Origin: Hydrangea macrophylla | Taxonomy: Eukaryota > Streptophyta > Magnoliopsida > Cornales > Hydrangeaceae | Reading direction: 5' to 3' | Assembly: GCA_033977485.1 (NCBI GenBank) | Contig: CM066997.1 | Span: 73,006,634-73,070,633, forward strand | Length of the DNA stretch: 64,000 bases | Translations under genes and position numbers: made by a program | Shown: piece after piece, positions 1 through 11,236 of the stretch | Layout: every line of letters begins with the position of its first letter | How positions within the stretch are numbered: the first letter of the stretch is position 1 | Notes under the pieces: model-generated | Databases searched by the model: none | Told to the model about the DNA's origin: nothing | What the model saw: the letters and a program-made list of their open reading frames with translations, nothing else

Positions 1-1192
1 ATTTATGAATCATACAAAGCATTAGTGAAGTTCTGTTCTGAACGTATTTAAAAATGATCTTGTTTGTTTTGTAATCGTATAATTAGGATCTTTTCTTTCA
101 CCTGTCTGTGTTCAATGCTCGTTTAAAATGTGGGCGTGTCGGAGTCTACTAAGACTCAATGTATGATTAGGAGAACAAATATTCCTATAGTTTGTGTGTA
201 CAACTGGAATTATTGTTCTGACTTCTAATCTAAACAACTGTGTAAGGCAAGAACGAATGACTCTTGCCAAAAGTCCTAAAGAAGTGCTCAAGCAAACAAG
301 CTTAATTGGTGCTAAGCTAATGGAATACCCAAAGCAATTGCAAATTTAGATAAAATAAAACTTCTAGAATGAGTTTTAAGTACAAGGCTTTGAGAAAAAA
401 ATTAATTAAACTACTGGATGCTTTGAGAAATAGAATGTGCAGGGGTTCGAGTTGTGTGTTGAGCAGACCCTTTTCTTTCGACTCCCTTGGGATATTAATA
501 GTGGCCATAGGGGTTTTAGTTGCCTATAACATATATGCTTTCGAGATTCTTGGCCTTTAACGTCCACGTCCCAAAAAATATAGAAGATGCTCCCATGTCT
601 ATGCCACATGTTATTGATGGCTCAATGTCAGTCTCTCTTGGTTCGATTGTGATATGCTCTCCTCATTGGTCATAATGTATAACATGTCCGATGATATATT
701 ATTGGATTGGCTAGTTCCCCCTTGTTAGAGTGTTGGCTTGACATGTGATGTGACCGATCCATCAAATTACCTCTCAATTTGCACTAGGGTCATGGAATGG
801 TAGCTCTCCAATGGCACCCTAAAAGCCCGTCGAAATTTGGGCGTCCTGGTTGGTTTGTCTTTGGCTATCCCTTCGTGAATAGATGGTAATCAATCCATCG
901 ATCATTTTCTATGCCTTGGAAATGTTTTATCCTTAGTTATTTGGCATTGGTATAATAGATATGATTATCCATCGGTCCATTCTTTCTCTAACTTAGTTTG
1001 TCAGGCTAGGCTGCCTAGATATTGGACTGAGCAACCCTTCCTTGATATTCGGTTACCAACCAATCACAGGCCAACATGCCATCATCTAAAATAGTGGTTT
1101 TAGGGTGTGAACAATTTTACAAGCCATCCTTATGTGGAGTTTCAAATGCCTTAAATCCCTTCTAAGATTGATGGATAAAGGAGAGGTTGTCA
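1..1192. other. Spacer without recognisable gene
   Basis: Moderately AT-rich DNA with only short, unsupported reading frames on both strands. I recognise no coding motif, RNA gene or transposon terminus. It ends at the target-site duplication GAGGT (1193-1197) of the next solo LTR. It may be old, degraded repeat sequence. Confidence 0.5.
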
Positions 1193-1197
1193 TGCCC

Positions 1198-3216
1198 CAA
1201 AATCCACGACACGTGGACGGGTTAAAGAAAGAGGTTAAGGAGGAGAAGAGATCCTACGTGTACTAACCAAACTGTGCGGAAGCTACAAGAGAATCCTACG
1301 TGAATTCCAAATAAAAGTCAAGAAGTCAAGGATTGACCTTTGAGGACCAAACTGATCAAATAGGGTCAACCAACATTATTACAGTTTTTAAGAGTTTGTA
1401 AGGTAGTAGCTAGTAAGTTGGAACCCCATTGAGAAAAAAGAACCAAGGTTTGTATTTTGCAGTTTTAAAGAGAACTGAGCAGGAATTTTGTTAATTACAT
1501 TAATGACAAAAACAACCTTTCAAAAATGTTACAAGCCTTTCAATGAGTTCCAAGAGTTGGACTCTATCAACAACCATTAGATAAGAATAGGCTAATATGT
1601 GCCAAAGTATGTTACATAGCTATCAAGTTACATAATTCGAATCTAACATTCATGATTTCAAATTACAATTATTACAAGTCTAGCAAATGAACTATGTTAT
1701 GTAAGTTCAAAAGAGTATGATCTCTCACGAGAAGCTTTCAAAAAAAAATGTGATTAAGGCCTCGGGCTATTCGTGAGCCTTGCCCCTATCAAGATCACCT
1801 GAAAAAGAGGTTTATAGATTCATTAAGCACGACGGCTTAGTAGAAAACATTATAGATATACAAGATAGATCCCATAACTAGAAATGAGATGTGGTGCCAT
1901 GTATGTTGCCTAAGTAATGCAACTAATGAGCCCCCGGGCTATGCATACATGTTCACTCGCCTCGTTACCGGATTGTGAGCCACCCCCACTGGGAATGTAG
2001 CATACCAACTTTTCGATAGCTAGCTAGTCGAATATAAGTTGGAGTTTGGTACATTCTTAGGTACCTCCACCCTGTCCTCACACACAACCCACATCCGGAT
2101 TTTTCAAATCGTTTCATCCCCATTTTGGGATTTCTCATATGCAAATCATGCTATGCTATGAAATGTGCCCACTTGGCAATAATGCACATGAATTCTATGA
2201 TTCAAATGCAAGGATCATATATCAAGAATGAAATCAATAATTCCATTAGAGATTTGCAATATTTGAACTTTCATGATGATCAAGGTAAGCATGAGTTCTA
2301 TCATTTAAAGAACTAATACTAACACATATTCATGCTTTCAATTTAGCAATAAGGCTTAATCCATATGAACAACTTAGTCATCAATTAGCAACTAAGCAAG
2401 TAAGCACATAATCTCATTTAAGCATCTAGTCAACTAATCAACAACTAGACATGTAAATCACATAAACAAGTATATTAGGGGAGAATCATAGTTAATCCAC
2501 ATATTCACTCATCCTAGCAATTACAAATCAATTAAAGAGATAGGAAGTCACATGTATATAGATAATGTAATCTACCTTTATCCTTGAGAATATAAGTGCA
2601 AGAGAGGAAAATCCAAGAAAAATAAGAAGACCCAAGGTCGTAGAGCTCCAAAGGGAAAGAACTAAGAAATCCCTCTTCTTTCCCTAGCCCATAATTGGAG
2701 TTAGAGGACACCAATGGAGAAGATGAATACACCTTTCCTTAAAACAAATATTTAAGACCCAATGGAAGCTTAAGCTCATAGAAACCATGGGGTTTTGAGT
2801 TCTTCCAAAATGAGAGATATAGAGAGTGAGAGATGAAGGATAAGGAAAATGAAAGAAAAAGAAAAGAAAATGAGAGGGAGGGAGAGAGAGAGAGAGAGAC
2901 AAATATATATAAGGGAGAGAGAAGGAGAGGGGGAAGCTTCTTAGGGAACTTTAGTTGTTGGGGGTGGTTAGGAGTTGCTGGGAGTGGTTAAGAGTGGTTG
3001 GGAGGTGACTTGTGGGTCTTGTCCTTGTCTCTCACACACACCCACACCCACACATAAATATGTAACATATATATATACACATATGTCATAACAAATACCA
3101 AAGTGATACCACAAGACCAAATGTTTGGCATTAAAATGTATAAAAGTCCAAATTGGGTCCACACATTGACCACCAAAACTACCACAATACCCTTAATAAA
3201 ATTCTGGATTTCTACA
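1198..3216 (-). mobile_element. Solo LTR, chromovirus-type Ty3/gypsy (family shared with 6347-17999)
   Basis: A 2,019-bp segment with TG..CA ends (TGTCATGCCCC on the left, TTCTACA on the right) and a perfect 5-bp TSD, GAGGT, at 1193-1197 and 3217-3221. Read on the minus strand it ends in GGGGCATGACA, the terminus style of plant chromovirus LTRs. No internal domain adjoins it, so it is a solo LTR left by LTR-LTR recombination. Blocks around 1860-2100 match, in inverted orientation, blocks at 7860-8170, for example GGTATGCTAC followed by GGTGGCTCA and GTCCGGTAACGAG. It therefore belongs to the same family as the solo LTR at 6347-17999, with visible divergence. It contains no coding sequence. 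Confidence 0.9.
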
Positions 3217-3352
3217 GAGGTAGAGGGAGAGGATGAGAGTCTGGTTTTCCAAGACCGGTATAATAGAGGACATGCTCCTCAACTTTTACAAGAAGTAATT
3301 TCCACTCTATCACGTTTGTATCCCCATCTCTACCCTTTTTTAAGTTTTTTTT

Positions 3353-3383
3353 TCCTATATATATATATATATATCTGTCTTTG

Positions 3384-3419
<36 letters not shown>

Positions 3420-3423
3420 ATAT
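3353..3423. repeat. AT / CT compound microsatellite
   Basis: An AT tract, a short CT tract and a second AT tract follow one another directly and abut the left end of the foldback element at 3424. Confidence 0.85.
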
Positions 3424-3928
3424 AAGTGCACCGATGGCCATAAGCCTTCGTTTGAATTGAGTGAACCGGAGAGAAGAGAAAAGGAAGGGAAGTAGTTTCT
3501 TTCCAGTTCTCTCGTTTGGATATTTAAGTTGGGAGAGAAGAGAACGTTAATGGAGAGAACTGGAGAGAACGTGAGAAAAAAAAAGAAACCAATTTTGGTT
3601 CTCTCCAAATCGGAGAGATTGAGGAGAGAAGAGAAGAGAACCAAAATAAATTATTAATAGAATGACCAATATATCCTCACTGTTTAATCTTATTCTAATT
3701 TATTACCATTATTTAATAGAGGGTAAAAGAGTAAATTGATTTTAAATTCTTTCTCTTCTCTTCTCTTATGAAAGTTAAACAAACAAGAGAACATTATGTT
3801 TCTCTTCTCTTCTCTTCTCTCCATCAAAACTAGCATTCTTTCTCTACTCTTCTCTTCTCTTTATGTGGTTCTCTTCTCTTCTCTCTGATTCTCTCAATCC
3901 AAACACACTTTTATCAATCGGTGCACTT
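3424..3928. mobile_element. MITE-like foldback element
   Basis: About 505 bp bounded by inverted copies of AAGTGCACCGAT (3424-3435 and, reversed, up to 3928). Subterminal blocks are also inverted: CGTTTGAATTGAGTG on the left against CTCTCAATCCAAAC on the right. The interior has a purine-rich arm (GAGAGAAGAGAA runs, ~3465-3640) and a complementary pyrimidine-rich arm (CTCTTCTCTTCTC runs, ~3755-3895), so a single strand could fold back almost completely. There is no coding capacity. I could not settle a target-site duplication, so the superfamily is open (hAT, Mutator or PIF). Confidence 0.6.
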
Positions 3929-4300
3929 TTACTTAAGTAATTTTTCTTAGAGTTTTAATAAGTTTGGTATACCACTTTTTTTTTTTTTTTTGGGTACGTC
4001 AATGAGAATCCTACTTTTTTATTTGATCTATCAATTTTTTTTTTTAACATTGTACTCTTGATCCATCCATGAAAGGTTTTTTTTTCCCCTTTATTTTTTG
4101 CCTTCTAGCTCATGTTTCCTAGCTCAATCATGATTTGTAATTTTATTTTACTTTTTATAAAGTTTCCTTATATCACGTCTCATGCCTTAATAAATTCTTT
4201 AATTGCATTTTTTTTTTTATGATAAGGCTATCCTATTATACTTTATATAACGTAGGGATTTAGGAAACTACCTATTATCAATCTCATTCTTAATTCGTTT

Positions 4301-4302
<2 letters not shown>

Positions 4303-4342
<40 letters not shown>

Positions 4343-4357
4343 CCCCCCCCCCCCCTT
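4303..4357. repeat. (CA)n tract followed by C-run and T-run
   Basis: About 19 CA dinucleotides are followed directly by a C homopolymer of about 14 and then a T run. Confidence 0.9.
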
Positions 4358-5529
4358 TTTTTGAATAACTTTTAGTATAGAATTCTTGCAAACTTGATTG
4401 GTTTTCTTCTTATTTATCTATTTATTTATTTATTTTTCCTCTGATAGGTTTTTTTTTCCCCCAAGTGTTGATTGGGTGTTTTTTTGGTGGAACTCCAACT
4501 AAACTAAAAGTCAAATATTAACTTCAGTCTTCACATCATCAATTGATACTTGTATAAGATTTATATCAGCAATTTTATTCTTATAGGATTCTAAATTATT
4601 TCGCCATTATATCATTACACATCTCTCACCAAAACCACAATTTTTTGTTTTGTACTTTCTCTCTATAATTTTTCATTATTCACCAGTCTTTACATTATCA
4701 ATCATTGATGTATGTTTCTATCAGATTCATATACTAATTTAGAGCTCTTCATTTTTGTTTCAGATTCGGTTACAATTTACTTTTGTTCGAAAGAGGCACT
4801 AATTTCCTCCACAAGAAGTTGCTAATTTTTATATATTTTGCCTTAATGAAAATTTTGTGGCTACTATTATTATTATTATTTTATTCTAAGGTATATTTGA
4901 ATTGTGCACCAATTACTCAAGAACCACCATGAGTCATTGGGTCCATTTGATAAAATAAATTGAGGTATCAAGCCCACCCATTCTCTTCTTCTTCTTTCTC
5001 GAGTGCTATCTGTTTCATCAACATTTTCTTTCACTTGATTATTACTACATGTCAATGAATATGATTTGCTCATTTCTCTACTAAAATATATTTGCAAATG
5101 AAATGCAAGTTTCTGTGACGTGCATGTCCACTTTATTATTACTTAATGTTTTATTTTTAATGTTTAATTTGGATAGTTTCTTTCCAAGGACAACACATAT
5201 GAGTTATTCCTACTTTTTCAAGTACATGATCATCAATCAAAAAAAAAGTGTACATGATCATAGTTTGAGACAACTTATAAATATTCATCAATAACTAATT
5301 TCAATTCAACCACCTCTCAAATTGCCAATGATTTGTATTCTCAAATATTTTCTAACAACTTTTTTTTTAATAGACACTAACTTGTAAAATTCTTTTTTGA
5401 ATATTTGGATATTTTAATCTAGGTTTTCTTCGAGATAAATTTATATAGACTTAAAGAAAAACAATGTCATGATTCTTTGCACTTAGACTTTGCTCACAAA
5501 ATGCAATGTGAAACTAAACCTCCAACCCA

Positions 5530-5556
5530 CCCCCCCCCCCCCCCCCCCCCCCCCCC
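5530..5556. repeat. Poly(C) run
   Basis: An uninterrupted run of 27 C. The exact length should be distrusted because homopolymers this long are often mis-sized. The complementary strand is a G-run able to form quadruplexes. Confidence 0.9.
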
Positions 5557-6425
5557 ACAACCCAAAAGAAAAAAAAAAAACCTTATTGAAAATAAACACA
5601 TGTTCCAAAATAATGTTCCGTAAGAAACCTTGAAATTTAAATTGGTTTATAAAAATTTCATGGTGTTTTGTGTAATGGCTTGCAAATGAATTCTAAATAG
5701 GTTTATTAAGGAAAGAGGGGGTCAATTTTTGGAGAGAACATATGAATGCATGAATTTCCATAGGTCAATGAATTCGTGAGTTGTGGAAGAAATGACGACC
5801 TAAAAAAATAAATTCACAAACTATAATCATTTATGGTAATTCTTGAATAATATTTTAGAATTGAAAGATTCTAATATCAAAGTGTATGCAATGATTAGAT
5901 TTACATTCTATTATTCTAAAAAAATGGGTTTCGATTGAATTTGATTTCTATTACTTTATCAGTTTGCCTTCTTCCTTTTCTTTTCTTTTTTTTTTTTCCT
6001 CTTTTATGTCCTTTTGCATATTTTTCACTTTCTAAAAAATGCGAAGAAGAATAAAAAAATTAATGCTATATATAAGTATTTGCATCTTTTTTTTATTATA
6101 AGTTTTGTGTATTTAACCATCCTTTTTACCTACATAGTTTACTTGGTGACATTTATAAAATGCATGCTAAGAAATTGAGTCGATAGCAATTTATAATATG
6201 TTACACTTTTTAAGAATGAATTTTGAAATGATGAACATAACTTTTCACATCGCTACTATAAGGATCGAACATGCTACTCTCTATCGTGCATCTTCATAGT
6301 CTTAGAGTTTACATTAATTAGGATGTTGACAATAAAAGTTATGACTTGTAATGTTTCAAAAATTATAATAAAGGGTAATGGGGTAATTTTGCTTTTCCTG
6401 TTGTGGACCATTAGTGTATTTAACT

Positions 6426-6426
<1 letters not shown>

Positions 6427-6474
<48 letters not shown>
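6427..6474. repeat. (ATT)n microsatellite
   Basis: About 16 tandem ATT triplets, read on either strand as a poly-isoleucine or similar frame that is not a gene. Confidence 0.95.
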
Positions 6475-6478
<4 letters not shown>

Positions 6479-9400
6479 TTTTTTAAATTCCAGAGCATGA
6501 CTAAATTATTTTATTTTACCTTTCATGTACTTTAAAATTTATTTTCTGTGTCTGTGGATGTGTTCATTTAATTTTGGGGTTACACTGTGGGGTCAGACTG
6601 TCCATTGGAGTACCAAATATTTCATTTTTTGGAACAAACTAGAGAGTGGGCCCCACCCCACTCCCTATAGCCAGCCAACTCTCCCCCTTCCCTCATTACT
6701 CACGTTTCATTCACTCCCTCCCATTCTCTTCTTCTCTTTCAAGCTTCGAGAGCCAAGAACCTTCAAAGATCTTCATCCCTCCTTCATCTCTAACTTCAAG
6801 ATTTCAAGGGATTGTCAAGAACTTCATTATCTAGCATCTCTAATCATCCTAGAGCTTGGAATCATCATTTGGTAAGCTTTATAGAAAACCCCCAAATTCT
6901 AGGGTTTCACTAAATTTCAAAATTTTGGGATTTGATTGAACTTCTCTTCTCTTTTATAGCTTCCTTGGAGTATATAGAGTCTCTCTTTCATATCCTAACC
7001 ATTTCTATGGAGGATTTCTTATGTGGGTAAGTTTTCCCAATCTCTAACAACCTAGGGTTTGTTAGTTTCATGATTTCTATCCTAACCTTGGGTTGTTCTT
7101 GATTAGTGGTGCATACTTGAAGCATCCTTCAAGATCCTAGCACAAGCATTGAAGTTATTTTGGATTTGCTTAGCTCTCTTGAGTTGCCATTGATTTTTGG
7201 AAGCTAAGCTTTGAGGTAGATTTACATTGTGCAATTATATATGTTATACTTGTCTAAGATGCCTTGAGTTCACTTTTATGCTAGGAGAGAACTTAGACAT
7301 ATGTATTAGGACATTCCCACAAAGTTATAATGTTAGGGATTTTTGCCTAAATGTGAATTATATGCTTTGGTTGTACTAATTGAAAATTTGGGGTGTTAAA
7401 TGTAATTAAAATGATGTTATGAGAATAATTTAGACACATGCATTAGGTTTTCCCCAAAGTTGTAAATTTAGGGTTATATGCCTAATTGTGAATTTACATG
7501 TTTTGGTTATTCTATAGTTGATTATGTGATGCTAGACGTGCTTAGGATACTCCCTTTATGTGTAAAAGCATTATAGGACGTTAGTACAGAAATCCTTGTT
7601 AAAATTGTCAAGTTATGCAAATTTACTACATTCTTTGAGACCCTTGACATTATGTCTAATGGACTAGAATTATTGCTTAATTCATTGTAGTGGATCATTT
7701 GTAATGTCATTTTAAACATTACATGCATTGAGGCCTAATCGGCAAGCATTCATGTATCACGACATAAATGTTTTGTTTGAAAAAGAGAGAAAAAACCCAT
7801 GTGAGGGAATTTGATTTAAGAAAATCCGGATATGGGTTGTGATGTGAGACAGGGAGAATGACCCTTAGAAACATTCAAACTCCAACTATATTTGGGTAGC
7901 TCCCGGAAGTTGGTATGCTACACTCCATGCGCAGGTGGCTCATAGTCCGGTAACGAGAGAGAGATGTGCATATATCACGCATAGCCGTGAGGCTCTAATC
8001 ATTTCATGGTAGCCGTGGTGGCGATGCATTGCACCTCATTTCATTTTAGTCATGGATAGCATATAGACTTGGTACAATGTTTTCTACGAGCCGTCGTTCT
8101 CATAAAAACGACAAAATATTTTTCAGGTAAGCTTGATAAGGGCAAAGGGCATATATGACCCGACGCGTGAACTATGAGGCATTTTGTTCTATTTTGAAGA
8201 CTTGTGCTTAGTTATGTATATGAATAGCTCTCTTGTTGATTCAGTCATTTTGGAAGATTGTAAATGTTTAATACTTTGAAACTTAGAGTATTAAGGTTTT
8301 ACAAAAACTTCGTGAGCTTAGGCTCTTATCTCTTGTATTTGAGAAGCTTCTTTGATTTTAATGGGACAAGTGTTAGCCCTTGCTTTCATGGTTATTTCTT
8401 TCAATTGTTAAACACACATTATGATTATGTATTTACTTTCCGAGGTCGTTGAACCTCTTTAAGTTCTTGTCTTTTTGATTTACATGTCCATTGTTTGTTT
8501 TTCTCTTTTGTTTGAATCCTTGCCGAATTGGTTTGGGTGGTTGCTTTTATGAGAGTTCATTTGTTGTAGTTTAGTTCGTTTTATAGTTGGGTCCTTGCCT
8601 GATCAAACCCCTCTTTTAATTCCAACAAGGTTTCAAACATTTAAACGTTCTAAATCTCTCTCATTCTCTTTCTCTCCTCTCCCCTCTTTGATCTCTTTCC
8701 CTTTCTCAAATATTCTTTCCTTTTACTTATGTTGGAATTATGTATATATATGTTTTTAAAATGTTTCCGAATGTGAAAATACACATGTGTGTGTGTTTAG
8801 AATACATTCCCTATATCTCTCTCCCTATCTCTCCCAATCTCTCCCTCTCTCCTTTTTCCTCTCTTTATCTCTTTTGCTCCTCGTTTTTAATAAATTTCGA
8901 GTACACAAAGTTCCGTTTGGTCTAGGCAAGTGTTATATGTCATTTAGGACTCATTTAGTCATATATTGATGTTTAAACTCGAGAATTTAGCACAGTTAGG
9001 AATTTTTCGAAATGCTGTCAAAAAGCTGTCAAAACTGCTGTCAAATAAAAACTGCTACTGTTATTTCAATTTTCTGCCCAAATGGTGCAGAATTGGAAAA
9101 AATGTCATTAGACGAAAGTTGTGCAGAATCGAATTTTACATGATTAAATGAGGACATAATGTGAAAATCTCAAAGATATAGTTACTTACAGGTGTTTTAA
9201 AATTCAGCAACTGTCAAAAATTACTTTTTTTTAAAATTCATTGTAATTTTTCCTTCTCTCCTTGATCTAGTGCTTGCCCGGAAAGTCTTTTAATGTGATT
9301 TTCAAATGATTTCATCCTTGTTGGATTCATTAATATGTAAGTCCACTTTGGCTTATGTGTAAGTAAGTCATCCTTGTAGGAATCCCCGTGGGATCCTAAT

Positions 9401-9582
9401 GTCGCTGATCGGGAGAGAACTAATCCTAATTATATGCCTTAATGTGCAGTTGTTAGACCATTTTATCTTGTTTTTGTATATTTTCACTTTGTTTTCTAGT
9501 TTCTGACAGGTTTTGGAAGAAATCAACTAAACCAGGCTAAATAGGGTGAAAAAGCAGAAGAAAAGAAGCTGAAAAAGCCAAG

Positions 9583-9710
9583 TCGCGCGCGCGACCCGCG
9601 CCCGCGAAGAACCAGAAATCGCTCGCGCGATCCGCTCGCGCGAGATCCCCAAAATCGCTCGCGCGATCCGCGCGCGCGAAGGCCAAAATGTCACGCTCGC
9701 GCGATATGGG
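9583..9710 (+). repeat. GC-rich palindrome cluster in U3 (TCGCGCGA type)
   Basis: Repeated units built on the palindromes TCGCGCGA and CTCGCGCGAG, for example AAATCGCTCGCGCGATCCG, spaced about 25-30 bp. They sit 137-264 bp upstream of the TATA box. The same cluster recurs at 16722-16858 and, diverged, at 38295-38396. It is very CpG-dense against its surroundings. Function unknown: enhancer sites, methylation target or RNA hairpins are all possible. Confidence 0.85.
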
Positions 9711-9846
9711 TAAAAACCAAAGTTGCGTATTTCAGTGTACTGAAGACTCCTGTGTAAACGAAACTGCTGAATGACGTCCAGATTGTAAATTACATCAGTT
9801 TCAGTCCGTTTCGGGTTGGAAAGGCTTCCAAAACTTGTTGTAAATC

Positions 9847-9854
9847 TATATATA
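9847..9854 (+). promoter_or_regulatory. LTR TATA box
   Basis: TATATATA followed by CCCTG, about 260 bp below the start of the palindrome cluster. The copies at 16998-17005 (3' LTR) and 38535-38545 (related solo LTR) hold the same relative position. This is the likely U3/R promoter. Confidence 0.7.
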
Positions 9855-9979
9855 CCCTGTTTTATTACAATTAGGGGGTTAGACATTGTTACACACCCAT
9901 ACATACACATTCTACAACCATACTTTCAGCCATTAAAGGGAGGGAAGCAAGGAGAAGAAGAAGAAGACCAAGGGTTTCC

Positions 9980-10030
9980 ATGGCCTCCTCCATCAACTAC
10001 TTGCCATCTATCACTTCCATGGACGGCTAG
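9980..10030 (+). CDS. 16-codon leader ORF in the LTR
   Basis: An ATG in good context (TTTCCATGGC) opens a 16-residue frame, MASSINYLPSITSMDG, about 125 bp below the TATA box, so probably inside the transcript leader. The 3' LTR has the same frame at 17131-17181. The diverged solo LTR at 38118-39472 has a different 16-residue frame, MAYINSIFMLSPIMSN, at the same place and of exactly the same length. Whether it is translated is unknown. It would act as an upstream ORF for gag. Confidence 0.4.
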   Translation: MASSINYLPSITSMDG

Positions 10031-10768
10031 ATCATAGATCTAGGGTTTCAATGAAGCCCTAGACGAGTAATAGGGTTTTATTTATGTTTTTATTTTAGTT
10101 TTATTATGTATGGATGACAGTCACATGTTTAGAGGATTTTTATAAATAAATCGTACTTCTAGTGATTAAATCATTGCTTTCAGAATTTATTCTTGTCTTA
10201 GATCTATTTTGACTGTGATGTGCTCAACGATCTATTCTTGCTGTGCTTGTTTAGGTTGTTTACATGTGATGGTGCTTTATTGATTCGTGCTATCAAGTAT
10301 CCGAATAGTCCATGCCTAGGTTAGACGGATTAGATCACAACCCTAGTTTAGTGTGGGATAATTCGTGCTACCCGAAGATGGATTATGTTGGTGCTTGAAC
10401 CATGAATATCTTCTTGTCGGAGGAATTGGGCTTGTAGCTACGATTCCCCATTATCATCCAACGTAATAAGCTAAAGTAATTCATAAATATTCCTATTATG
10501 AAGCTAGTGGTGGATTTGCAATCCTAGGTTCCCTTAAACATTATTTAAAACACTTTTAATTGCTTTCATAGTTTAGATTTATTTTTATTGTTATTAGTTT
10601 AATTAAATTCAAATCAAAATCCGTTTTTATAATTAATTAGATTTAGGTTTTAAGATTAAAACACGGTAGTTAATCAATCTCTGTGGGTTCGACCTTTACT
10701 TCCACACTACAAATCTTTAGGAAAGTAAAGAATACTTTTTATATCTTGATTCTGACAAGATCAATTTT

Positions 10769-10786
10769 TGGCGCCGTTGCCGGGGA
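10769..10786 (+). promoter_or_regulatory. Primer-binding site (tRNA-Asp type)
   Basis: TGGCGCCGTTGCCGGGGA lies five bases after the end of the 5' LTR. This is the well-known primer-binding site of plant Athila-lineage elements, complementary to the 3' end of a tRNA (reported as tRNA-Asp). Confidence 0.9.
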
Positions 10787-11236
10787 TTGTATTACTACTC
10801 TTAGTGTTATAATCGTAGTTTAGTTAATTCGTAAATATTATATTAGTTTTTATTTTTCTTATTTTCTGTTTTTGTTTTTAGTTACTAACTTGTTTTTTTT
10901 TATTTTGTAGTCAACGTTTCCGAGTGGAGCAGCTAATTACATCAAAGGAGCTTACGCAAATAAAAATATAAATACAATTAAATAAATTGCTTCCTTTGGA
11001 ATTCGCTTTAAACCGCTGTAAGTCAGGGCGCTGTGACGCACTATTTGCATTAGTTTAGGGTTAATTGCACTGCATTAGCTAGGAAACCCGGGGCGCTGGG
11101 CTTGACGCGGTCATTGCATTACAGGATAATATTCATGCATCACAGTAGTTGAGTGCTTGTTATCGTAGTTGCGTGATTGCTATTTGTTTTTTTTAGTTGA
11201 GTCAGTTTTTTTTTTTAGTTTACTTTCTTTTAGTTT
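10787..11236 (+). other. Untranslated leader of the Athila-like element
   Basis: 450 bp between the primer-binding site and the gag start codon. No long frame. It contains the repeated fragment GGCGCTG with nearby GACGC (~11028-11120). The RNA packaging signal would be expected here. Confidence 0.6.

Larger units (their letters stand above)
3929..6341. other. AT-rich spacer with microsatellites
   Basis: No gene, RNA or transposon ends recognised. The sequence is AT-rich with many T and A runs. Open frames here are short and low-complexity. The distinct simple repeats are listed separately. Confidence 0.55.
9406..10763 (+). repeat. 5' LTR of the Athila-like element
   Basis: It starts TGATCGGGAGAG and ends GACAAGATCA, and is repeated at 16543-17914. 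U3 holds a cluster of GC-rich palindromes (9583-9710) in otherwise AT-rich DNA. A TATA box lies at 9847-9854 and a 16-codon open frame at 9980-10030. The segment ATCTAGGGTTTC with its mirrored GAAGCCCTAG follows at about 10040. Confidence 0.93.
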
